NCBI GenBank assembly: GCA_903953195.1
Contig: CAJBIS010000045.1
Coordinates: forward strand, 1 to 5,874
DNA length: 5,874 nucleotides
Direction of reading: 5' to 3'
Source: an uncultured Actinomycetes bacterium
GTDB lineage: Bacteria; Actinomycetota; Acidimicrobiia; Acidimicrobiales; Microtrichaceae
A program made the translations under genes and the position numbers. This document shows positions 1 through 4,610 of this stretch, piece after piece. The notes under the pieces were generated by a model. The model ran no database searches. It saw only the letters and a list, made by a program, of their open reading frames with translations, and was not told the DNA's origin. How positions within the stretch are numbered: position 1 is the stretch's first letter; every line of letters starts with the position of its first letter.

Positions 1-374
1 CGTTCCGCGAGGTCGTGCTCGTGCACGCGGTGGCGCGCATCGCCTACCGGGGACTCATCGACCACGTGCAGGCGTCGTGGGTGAAGATCGGACTCGACGG
101 CGTCAGTCAGTTGCTCCGGGCGGGCGTCGACGACCTCGGCGGCACGCTCGTCGACGAGAACATCTCACGGGCCGCCGGCGCCGAACACGGCACGATGGTG
201 ACGCCCCGCGACCTGCAACACCTCGCCGACTCCACGGGCCGCACGCTGGTCCAGCGCACGACGCTCTACGGCCGACCCGACCGGATCGCCGGTCAGCCGG
301 GCGTCGTCACCGGGGCCGAGGGAGCCGTGGTCGACGGCACGGTCGTCGTGCTGGGCACCGGCAGCTCGGCCTGA
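1..374 (+). CDS. fbiC: FO synthase, C-terminal end (FbiC/CofH type), 5' truncated
   Basis: This is the 3' end of a gene that enters from the left edge; the reading frame starts at base 3 and stops with TGA at 372-374, leaving about 123 residues. The text around HVQASWVKIGLDG, then LLRAGVDDLGGTLVDENISR and the closing QRTTLYGRP match what I know of the C-terminal CofH-like half of FO synthase. That radical-SAM enzyme joins a tyrosine-derived unit to a flavin precursor to make FO, the deazaflavin core of coenzyme F420. The radical-SAM cysteines lie upstream of the window, so I cannot tell a fused FbiC (usual in actinobacteria) from a separate CofH. Family members usually end soon after the QRTT.YG motif; here about 30 low-complexity residues follow (GVVTGAEGAVVDGTVVVLGT...). 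This tail is encoded where the gene overlaps the convergent gene ending at 293. Family assignment is fairly secure; the symbol is less so. Confidence 0.8.
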   Translation, partial: FREVVLVHAVARIAYRGLIDHVQASWVKIGLDGVSQLLRAGVDDLGGTLVDENISRAAGAEHGTMVTPRDLQHLADSTGRTLVQRTTLYGRPDRIAGQPGVVTGAEGAVVDGTVVVLGTGSSA

Positions 375-1423
375 CAGCCCTGCTCGTCGAGGGCCAGCCC
401 GCCGGCGCCGCCGCCGGCACCGACCGTGCCCCATCGACACGACCCGTCGCTCCATGCGAGGACGACCACATCGCCGACCGCCCACGACGGGGCGGACAGC
501 ACCGTCGCCCGCCTGGCCGGATCCGCGGTGAGCACCGAGCCGACCGCCGGTGTCCGGAGCGGCAACGCGCCGCCCGGACCACCATCGGCCGGGTACCGCA
601 CGGCAGACGCCAGATCGGGATCGGGCGTGCCGCCACCGACCGACGCAACGAGCGTTGCGGTCGACGCCGGACCGACCACGATCGGCGCGGTCACGGTCAC
701 CTCCTCGCCGAACGGTCCCGAACCGCCGCAGCTGCTCAGCCGCACGCTGATCGTCCGGGTCCCGGCCGTGGCGTACCGGAACGTCCGCTCGAGCGTTCCG
801 GCCCGGGGTGCGCCCACCGAAGCACACACGCCGCCATCGCCGGGCGACGGCGCCGACGCCACGATCGGGTCACCCCAGTCGACGGTGAGCTCGGGGTCGC
901 CGTTCACGGCATGGTCGGCGTCGTTCCACTCGATGCGCAGCGTGACCGCGCCACCGACGGTCGGGTCACCCGTGGTCGACAGGCTCGCCGTCAGCGGTTG
1001 CTGCACGACCGGTTCCGGAGGCGACGGCGGCGCCACCGCACTGCCGACGGGCACCGTGACGGGGGGAGCGGCGGCGACCGGGGGTGCAGCGACGGCGGCA
1101 CTCGTCGACGGCGCTGCCGGCACGGCGGTCGTCGTCGTGTTCGAGTCCGACGCCACCGTGTCGAGTCGCTCCTCGGAACGCCCCACCAGCAGCGCGACGA
1201 GACCGAGCACCACCGCGCCGGCCACGACACCTGCGAGGCGCACCCACCGCGTCGTCCGCCGACGGCGGTACCGCTCCTCGACCACGGCGCGAGCGGCGAC
1301 CAGGTCGACACCGGGGACGGCGAGCGCCGCAATCACCTGCTGGCTCCGTGTCGCCCGCGGCGGGACCGGCGCGAACGTGGCGGTCGACGGGTCGAGCTCG
1401 TCCGGGTCGACGGTCGTGCTCAA
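293..1423 (-). CDS. Single-pass membrane protein with PKD-like extracytoplasmic domain; candidate anti-sigma partner
   Basis: The protein has 376 residues. A cytoplasmic N-terminus (1-60) ends in a basic patch, RYRRRRTTR (51-59). One hydrophobic helix follows (about 62-80, LAGVVAGAVVLGLVALLVG), so the rest is probably outside the cell. A Thr/Ala/Pro-rich linker covers about 94-143. A beta-rich domain (about 145-250) has PKD-type signatures: VDWGD at 181-185 and FRYATAGTRTISVRL at 215-229. Cys200 and Cys232 could form a disulfide. A second small domain (about 252-355) holds Cys329 and Cys350, and a Thr/Pro/Ser tail closes the protein. I chose the TTG start at 1423-1421. It overlaps the TGA of the upstream sigma-like gene as TTGA, and GGAAGGG lies six bases upstream (1436-1430). 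The open frame continues further upstream, but that part is Arg-rich shadow of the sigma-like gene. Order and coupling resemble a sigma/anti-sigma pair, but there is no HxxxCxxC zinc anti-sigma motif, so that role is inference. The 3' end overlaps fbiC tail to tail. Confidence 0.8.
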   Translation of the reverse strand: MSTTVDPDELDPSTATFAPVPPRATRSQQVIAALAVPGVDLVAARAVVEERYRRRRTTRWVRLAGVVAGAVVLGLVALLVGRSEERLDTVASDSNTTTTAVPAAPSTSAAVAAPPVAAAPPVTVPVGSAVAPPSPPEPVVQQPLTASLSTTGDPTVGGAVTLRIEWNDADHAVNGDPELTVDWGDPIVASAPSPGDGGVCASVGAPRAGTLERTFRYATAGTRTISVRLSSCGGSGPFGEEVTVTAPIVVGPASTATLVASVGGGTPDPDLASAVRYPADGGPGGALPLRTPAVGSVLTADPARRATVLSAPSWAVGDVVVLAWSDGSCRWGTVGAGGGAGGLALDEQGCQAELPVPSTTTVPSTTAPSAPVTTPG

Positions 1424-2025
1424 AACTCGCCCTTCCGTTCGACGAGTGTCACCACGCCGTGCTCCGTGCGGCGCCGCACGCACATGCGCTCGCCCACCTC
1501 GGCGAGCGCAGCGGTGGCCTCGTCGCCGCGCAGGTCCAACAGCGCGGCCGTGTCCTCGAGGGAGAGGCCCGCACCGAGGCACGACAACCCGACGCGTCGA
1601 ACTCTCGCCGGCAGGTCCCGCAACGCGATCCGCAGCTCGTCGAGCGCGAGACCCTCGAGCGTCCACTCGAGCCCGGCTCCCTCGGCGAGCACGTCGGCGT
1701 CGGCGAGGTCGGCCGCGGTGATCCCGGGCGGCAGCGGCACCCGGACGTCCATGCCGTCGAGGAGCCCGAGACACCGATCGAGCGTCCAGCCCACCACCCG
1801 CGTCATCGAGTCGTCGGCGTCGTCGAGGTGCTTCGATCGTGCGGTCACCAGCACCTCGGTCGCGACCTCGCGCCCGATCCGCAACGCGTCGGCGGACGCC
1901 TGGTCGCGGTCGATGATCCGGACCACGATCCCGATCACGGCCGGGTAGGCGCGCTCGAAGAGCGCATCGAATGGATCGGGTTCACGGTCCACCGCGCCCG
2001 CATCGGCTCGTTCTGACGTCCGCAT
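1420..2025 (-). CDS. Diverged sigma-70 family (ECF-like) protein
   Basis: The protein has 201 residues. Residues 17-60 (DPFDALFERAYPAVIGIVVR onward) look like the start of sigma region 2, whose usual form is FDxLFxxxYPxVxxxxxR. The middle is weaker: the acidic AED..Q..F stretch of region 2 is replaced by ASADALRIGREVATEVL (43-59). Residues 128-183 look like region 4: LRDLPARVRRVGLSCLGAGL, then the helix-turn-helix LSLEDTAALLDLRGDEATAAL (154-174), then EVGERM. Regions 2 and 4 would bind core RNA polymerase and the -10/-35 elements; whether this one still does is uncertain. I chose the ATG at 2025, which has GAGGGG four bases upstream. In-frame starts at 2052 and 2109 lack a ribosome site, and 2109 would run into the divergent LOG gene. 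Its stop overlaps the start of the membrane-protein gene. A sigma-like regulator without sigma activity is an alternative. Confidence 0.75.
   Translation of the reverse strand: MRTSERADAGAVDREPDPFDALFERAYPAVIGIVVRIIDRDQASADALRIGREVATEVLVTARSKHLDDADDSMTRVVGWTLDRCLGLLDGMDVRVPLPPGITAADLADADVLAEGAGLEWTLEGLALDELRIALRDLPARVRRVGLSCLGAGLSLEDTAALLDLRGDEATAALAEVGERMCVRRRTEHGVVTLVERKGEF
1430..1436 (-). promoter_or_regulatory. Ribosome binding site that decides the TTG start
   Basis: GGAAGGG reads on the minus strand inside the last codons of the sigma-like gene, six bases before the TTG at 1423. No other start codon nearby in this frame has a comparable site. It supports a rare TTG start with translational coupling. 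Confidence 0.6.
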
Positions 2026-2029
2026 CGTG

Positions 2030-2035
2030 CCCCTC
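2030..2035 (-). promoter_or_regulatory. Ribosome binding site of the sigma-like gene
   Basis: GAGGGG on the minus strand with a CACG spacer before the ATG at 2025. It distinguishes this start from the upstream in-frame starts at 2052 and 2109. Confidence 0.55.
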
Positions 2036-2080
2036 GTCGACCAGTGTCGCATCGCCGGCGCGAAAACCCACCGCACGGCG

Positions 2081-2086
2081 ACACTA
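2081..2086 (-). promoter_or_regulatory. Possible -10 box (TAGTGT) of the sigma-like operon
   Basis: TAGTGT on the minus strand fits the actinobacterial TAnnnT form and would give a transcript start near 2074, with a leader of about 49 bases holding the GAGGGG site. No good -35 is visible 17 bases upstream. It shares two bases with the plus-strand box TACGGT (2085-2090), so only one may be real. Confidence 0.3.
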
Positions 2087-2090
2087 CGGT
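2085..2090 (+). promoter_or_regulatory. -10 box (TACGGT) of the LOG-family gene
   Basis: TACGGT ends nine bases before the ATG at 2100, and no Shine-Dalgarno lies between. Transcription would start about 0-3 bases before the ATG, giving a leaderless or nearly leaderless message. No convincing -35 is seen. Confidence 0.45.
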
Positions 2091-2099
2091 GCAGCCCCG

Positions 2100-3146
2100 A
2101 TGCCACCACGACCCAGCCAGCCCCCCGCTGATCCGAACGCCTCCGACGACCTCGAGGCCCGGATCCGGCAGCTCGTCGCCGACGCCGGCGTCCCGCACGA
2201 CGCCCGCCTCGTGAGCCGCTTGGTGACCGAGGCGCTCGGCATGGGGACCGACGGCGCGGATCGCCTCGATCTCAAGATCGCCACACGGACGCTCACCGAG
2301 CTCCGAGAGGCGGTGCGGGTGTTCGGCCCGTACCGCGACGTCCGCAAGGTGGCGATCTTCGGCTCCGCCCGGACCCGCCCCGACGAACCCGCCTACGCCT
2401 GTGCACGCGATGTCGCGGCGGCGCTCGCGGCACGGGACTGGATGATCATCACGGGCGGCGGGCCGGGGATCATGACGGCGGGCGTCGAGGGTGCCGGGCG
2501 GGAGCGCTCCTTCGGCGTCACCATCGACCTCCCGTTCGAACCCTCGGACTCGAACCCGCTCCACGGTGACCCCAAGAACGTCTCGTTCCGCTACTTCTTC
2601 AACCGGAAGCTCACCTTCATGAAGGAGGCGTCCGGGTACGTGCTCCTCCCCGGTGGCTTCGGCACCATGGACGAGGCGTTCGAACTGCTCACCCTGGTGC
2701 AGACGGGCCGCGAGACGCCGAGCCCCGTGGTCCTGTTCGAACCGGCCGGCGACGCCTACTGGCGGAGCTTCCGGCACTTCCTCGACGTGGAACTCGCGGA
2801 CGCCGGACTGATCGACGCCGAGGACCTGGACCTGTTCCACATCACGTCGGACGTCGACGACGCCTGCGACCACATCTGCGGGTTCTTCCGGGTCTTCCAC
2901 TCGATGCGTTACGTCGACGGTCGACTCGTGATCCGACTGATGAGGGAGATCGATGATCCGGCGATCGAGGAGCTCAGCGAGCGGTTCGCGGACATCCTGA
3001 CCGCAGGACGGATCGAGCGTTGCGAGGTGAGCGCCGCCGAGCTCGCCGACCACGACGAAGTGGATCGACCGCGCCTGACGCTGCAGTTCGGCCGCCACCA
3101 CCACGGTCGGCTGCACGCGTTCGTGCGTGCGCTCAACGAGTACTGA
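2100..3146 (+). CDS. LOG-family nucleotide 5'-monophosphate phosphoribohydrolase-like protein, long form
   Basis: The protein has 348 residues. Helical residues 15-80 precede a Rossmann core: IFGSAR (87-91), the nucleotide loop GGGPGIM (119-125), FFNRKLTFMKEA with Arg169-Lys170, and PGGFGTMDE (184-192) ending in Glu192. The last two are the signature and catalytic region of the LOG ('lysine decarboxylase-like') family, which cleaves the N-glycosidic bond of nucleoside monophosphates to give a free base and ribose 5-phosphate. A C-terminal extension (about 250-348, including FFRVFHSMRYVDGRLVIRL) makes the protein much longer than the roughly 190-residue plant-type LOG. I associate this long form with actinobacteria. 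The older 'lysine decarboxylase' label would be wrong. Cytokinin-precursor hydrolysis is possible, but general purine nucleotide turnover is as likely. The ATG at 2100 is chosen because the conserved region begins soon after it and a TAnnnT box lies just upstream; starting earlier would cover the divergent promoter. Confidence 0.88.
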   Translation: MPPRPSQPPADPNASDDLEARIRQLVADAGVPHDARLVSRLVTEALGMGTDGADRLDLKIATRTLTELREAVRVFGPYRDVRKVAIFGSARTRPDEPAYACARDVAAALAARDWMIITGGGPGIMTAGVEGAGRERSFGVTIDLPFEPSDSNPLHGDPKNVSFRYFFNRKLTFMKEASGYVLLPGGFGTMDEAFELLTLVQTGRETPSPVVLFEPAGDAYWRSFRHFLDVELADAGLIDAEDLDLFHITSDVDDACDHICGFFRVFHSMRYVDGRLVIRLMREIDDPAIEELSERFADILTAGRIERCEVSAAELADHDEVDRPRLTLQFGRHHHGRLHAFVRALNEY

Positions 3147-3148
3147 AC

Positions 3149-3166
3149 CCGCCGTCCGCCCGGCGG
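3149..3166. terminator. GC hairpin between convergent genes
   Basis: CCGCCG (3149-3154) and CGGCGG (3161-3166) form a perfect 6-bp stem around a TCCGCC loop, almost filling the 24-base gap between the LOG stop and the stop of the 65-residue gene. It has no T-run on either side, so a canonical intrinsic terminator is unproven, though hairpins without U-tracts are common in high-GC actinobacteria. It would work for both strands. Confidence 0.4.
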
Positions 3167-3170
3167 ATGC

Positions 3171-3368
3171 TCAGTGGTCGTCGGGCTCGGCGAGCAGGTC
3201 GCTCGCCTTCACCACGGCTCGACGGGCCCGCGTCAGTCGGCGCTCGTCGACCGGCAGTTCCGACCCGCCCGCGTCGATGGACTCGCGCAGCCGATCGATC
3301 GCGAGATCGGCGAGCTCCTCGGCGATCGCGTCCAGTCGACGTCGGATGTCCTCGAACTCACCGGCCAT
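3171..3368 (-). CDS. Small helical hypothetical protein, 65 residues
   Basis: I do not recognise a named family. The protein is predicted to be almost wholly helical and highly charged. An N-terminal amphipathic helix (about 3-31, EFEDIRRRLDAIAEELADLA and on) is followed by a short Gly/Ser turn near 34-36, then a basic helix with ERRLTRARRAVVKASDLLAE (42-61). There is no signal peptide, membrane segment or cysteine. The start is strongly supported: AGGAG lies six bases before the ATG at 3368. It converges on the LOG gene with 24 bases between stops and diverges from the cysteine-rich gene. The paired helices suggest a small dimerising or partner-binding protein; that is inference. The clean ribosome site and non-shadow composition argue for a real gene. 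Confidence 0.72.
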   Translation of the reverse strand: MAGEFEDIRRRLDAIAEELADLAIDRLRESIDAGGSELPVDERRLTRARRAVVKASDLLAEPDDH

Positions 3369-3374
3369 GGAACA

Positions 3375-3379
3375 CTCCT
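3375..3379 (-). promoter_or_regulatory. Ribosome binding site of the 65-residue gene
   Basis: AGGAG on the minus strand with a six-base spacer (TGTTCC) before the ATG at 3368. It is one of the best Shine-Dalgarno matches in the window and the main evidence that this short gene is expressed. Confidence 0.65.
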
Positions 3380-3439
3380 AGCACCTCCGGGCCGGACGCG
3401 TCTGCGGGTGACGTGACCGGTGGACCCGCACACCGTGAC

Positions 3440-3445
3440 TACGCT
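3440..3445 (+). promoter_or_regulatory. -10 box (TACGCT) of the cysteine-rich protein gene
   Basis: TACGCT is followed by seven bases (GCCCGGC) and then the GTG at 3453. With normal -10 spacing, transcription starts at about 3452-3453, so the message would be leaderless. There is no Shine-Dalgarno before this GTG. Confidence 0.5.
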
Positions 3446-3452
3446 GCCCGGC

Positions 3453-4220
3453 GTGACGAGCACCGATCGCACTCTGGACGACACCCGACGCGAGTGGGTC
3501 TCGTTCGACCACGACGGCGACACCTGGATGTTCGATGCGACGTTCCTGATGAGCAACTGGACGTGCATCTTCAACGACGGGTGCAAGGGCGTCCACGAGG
3601 AGGACACGACCGAACTCGGCCACGGGTGCTGTTCGTTCGGCGCCCACTTCGCCGACAAGCCGGACCGGAAGCGCACTCGCCGCGCCGCCGAACGGCTCAC
3701 GGCGTCGAACTGGCAGTTCCACGACCGGTTCACCGACCTGGATCGCACGTTCCTCAAGGACGACGAGGGTACCTGGACCACCCGGGTCCACGACGGCGCA
3801 TGCGTGTTCCTGAACCGCAACGACTTCGGGCGTGGCGCCGGCTGCGCCTTCCACGTCGCCGCGCTCGACGCCGGCGAACGACCCCTCGACTGGAAGCCCG
3901 AGGTGTGCTGGCAGGTGCCGATCCGCTTCGAGTACCACGACGACGAGTTGGGGCACACGACCCACGTGCTGCGGGAGTGGAAGCGGCGTGACTGGGGCGA
4001 GGGTGGCGACGAGTTCCACTGGTGGTGCACCGACGCCCCGGAGGCCTTCGTGGGTGGCGCCCCGGTGGTGCTGGAACTCCGCGACGACATCGTCTCGTTG
4101 GTCGGCGAGACCGTCTACGAACAACTGCTCGTGTCGCTCGGGGTCCGGGCGACGGAACGCCCCGGCACCGGTGGCGGCGAGACGTGGTTGCCCCACCCCG
4201 CGATCCGGCGGCGGGACTGA
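3453..4220 (+). CDS. Cysteine-rich protein, possible metal- or Fe-S-binding (YkgJ/DUF3109-like pattern)
   Basis: The protein has 255 residues and I do not recognise a named gene. Eight cysteines stand out: Cys38 and Cys44 (WTCIFNDGCKG), the pair Cys59-Cys60 (GHGCCSFGAHF), Cys117 (DGACVFLNR), Cys131 (GAGCAFH), Cys152 (PEVCWQVP) and Cys192 (WWCTDAPE). Spaced cysteines, a CC pair, then further single cysteines resemble the zinc/iron-chelating YkgJ and DUF3109 families; membership is inference. The protein is also rich in Trp, His and Asp, notably His57, His65, His134, His168, His171 and His189, any of which might add ligands. It has no signal peptide or membrane helix, so it is probably cytoplasmic. 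I chose the GTG at 3453 over the upstream ATG at 3420. A -10 box sits exactly where a leaderless GTG start needs it, and the ATG would lie upstream of that box. It diverges from the 65-residue gene across 84 bases and converges with the acidic-protein gene. Confidence 0.85.
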   Translation: MTSTDRTLDDTRREWVSFDHDGDTWMFDATFLMSNWTCIFNDGCKGVHEEDTTELGHGCCSFGAHFADKPDRKRTRRAAERLTASNWQFHDRFTDLDRTFLKDDEGTWTTRVHDGACVFLNRNDFGRGAGCAFHVAALDAGERPLDWKPEVCWQVPIRFEYHDDELGHTTHVLREWKRRDWGEGGDEFHWWCTDAPEAFVGGAPVVLELRDDIVSLVGETVYEQLLVSLGVRATERPGTGGGETWLPHPAIRRRD

Positions 4221-4244
4221 CTGCTCAGGCGGCGCGCTGAAGAA

Positions 4245-4511
4245 TCAGTGCGCGTCGTCGGGATCGACGTCCGTGGCCTCACCCGAGTCGGCGTCACTCA
4301 GATCGGCGTCACTCAGATCCGTGTCATCCAGATCGACGTCATCGAGGTCGTCATCAAGGGTGCCGCTGATCGGGTCGTCGAGCGGCGGTGAGACCACCGG
4401 CGCCGAACCCCGATCCGACTCGAGATCGTCGAAGATCGCCTCGATGTCGAGATCGGGACCACGCTTCATGGCCCGAGCTTCCTCGTAGCGACGATGCCGA
4501 CCCTTCTTCAC
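4245..4511 (-). CDS. Small hypothetical protein with basic N-terminus and acidic repeat tail, 88 residues
   Basis: I do not recognise a named family. The N-terminal 18 residues are basic (MKKGRHRRYEEARAMKRG), followed by a short helix-like stretch PDLDIEAIFDDLE (19-31). From about residue 44 the protein is highly acidic and repetitive, with DLDDV, DLDDT, DLSDA and DLSDA in tandem encoded by a 15-base repeat. The open frame continues far upstream, but that part is antisense shadow of the GH13 gene. I chose the GTG at 4511, which has GGGAG six bases upstream (4522-4518) and a good promoter about 30 bases before it. An ATG at 4469 behind GAGGAAG is an alternative that would remove 14 basic residues. 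No membrane segment or cysteine is present. The charge split suggests a nucleic-acid- or protein-binding role, as inference only. Confidence 0.7.
   Translation of the reverse strand: MKKGRHRRYEEARAMKRGPDLDIEAIFDDLESDRGSAPVVSPPLDDPISGTLDDDLDDVDLDDTDLSDADLSDADSGEATDVDPDDAH
4290..4349 (-). repeat. Four tandem 15-base repeats within the acidic-protein gene
   Basis: On the plus strand GGCGTCACTCAGATC occurs twice without change (4290-4304, 4305-4319), followed by two diverged copies (CGTGTCATCCAGATC, GACGTCATCGAGGTC). Read on the minus strand they encode tandem pentapeptides of the form DL(D/S)D(V/T/A). Copy number could vary between strains without frameshift. Confidence 0.8.
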
Positions 4512-4517
4512 GCTGCA

Positions 4518-4522
4518 CTCCC
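4518..4522 (-). promoter_or_regulatory. Ribosome binding site supporting the GTG start at 4511
   Basis: GGGAG on the minus strand with a six-base spacer (TGCAGC) to the GTG. It favours the 88-residue form over an internal ATG at 4469. Confidence 0.5.
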
Positions 4523-4544
4523 GGTCCTGGTGGCCGAACGGCCG

Positions 4545-4573
4545 AGTATAGCGACGGGCACCACGGCGGTCAT
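4545..4573 (-). promoter_or_regulatory. SigA-type promoter of the acidic-protein gene
   Basis: On the minus strand ATGACC (4573-4568), a 17-base spacer and TATACT (4550-4545) form a near-consensus vegetative promoter: four of six -35 matches and five of six -10 matches, in a very GC-rich background. Transcription would start near 4538, giving a leader of about 27 bases with the GGGAG site. It is the strongest promoter match in the window and sits in the divergent spacer shared with the GH13 gene. Confidence 0.65.
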
Positions 4574-4598
4574 GTCTCTGCGGGCCCGGCCTGATCGC

Positions 4599-4604
4599 TA
4601 GCCT
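4599..4604 (+). promoter_or_regulatory. -10 box (TAGCCT) of the GH13 gene
   Basis: TAGCCT is followed by six bases and then the GTG at 4611. Standard -10 spacing puts the transcript start on the G of the GTG, so the message would be leaderless. No ribosome site precedes the GTG. Confidence 0.5.
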
Positions 4605-4610
4605 GCGCAG

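Noticed and set aside
426..1721. A 431-codon plus-strand frame rich in Ser, Thr, Pro and Arg
   Set aside because: It is antisense to the membrane-protein gene in another frame; the composition mirrors that gene and there is no ribosome site or domain.
1424..1774. N-terminal extension of the membrane protein to 493 residues
   Set aside because: The added part is Arg-rich and is the shadow of the sigma-like gene; the TTG with its ribosome site is better supported.
77..1948. A 623-codon open frame on the plus strand across the sigma-like and membrane-protein genes
   Set aside because: Its product is dominated by Arg, Pro and His runs, has no domain, and is antisense to two genes with good starts and recognisable domains. 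In very GC-rich DNA such open shadows are expected.
3020..3991. A 323-codon plus-strand frame bridging the LOG and cysteine-rich genes
   Set aside because: It overlaps both real genes in another frame and its product is almost entirely Arg/Pro-rich with no recognisable domain.
4216..4249. Possible hairpin terminator between the cysteine-rich and acidic-protein genes (ACTGA...TCAGT, inner TCAG...CTGA)
   Set aside because: The stems are only 4-5 bp with long or mismatched loops and no T-run; too weak to call.
4290..4349. Pentapeptide-repeat protein (beta-helix DNA mimic such as MfpA/Qnr)
   Set aside because: Only four units are present, with Asp rather than Ala/Asn and no Phe/Leu stacking core pattern, far too few for a right-handed beta-helix.
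4290..4349. CRISPR-like or mobile-element repeat
   Set aside because: The repeats are in-frame, 15 bases, directly adjacent without spacers and inside a gene, so they are coding tandem repeats.
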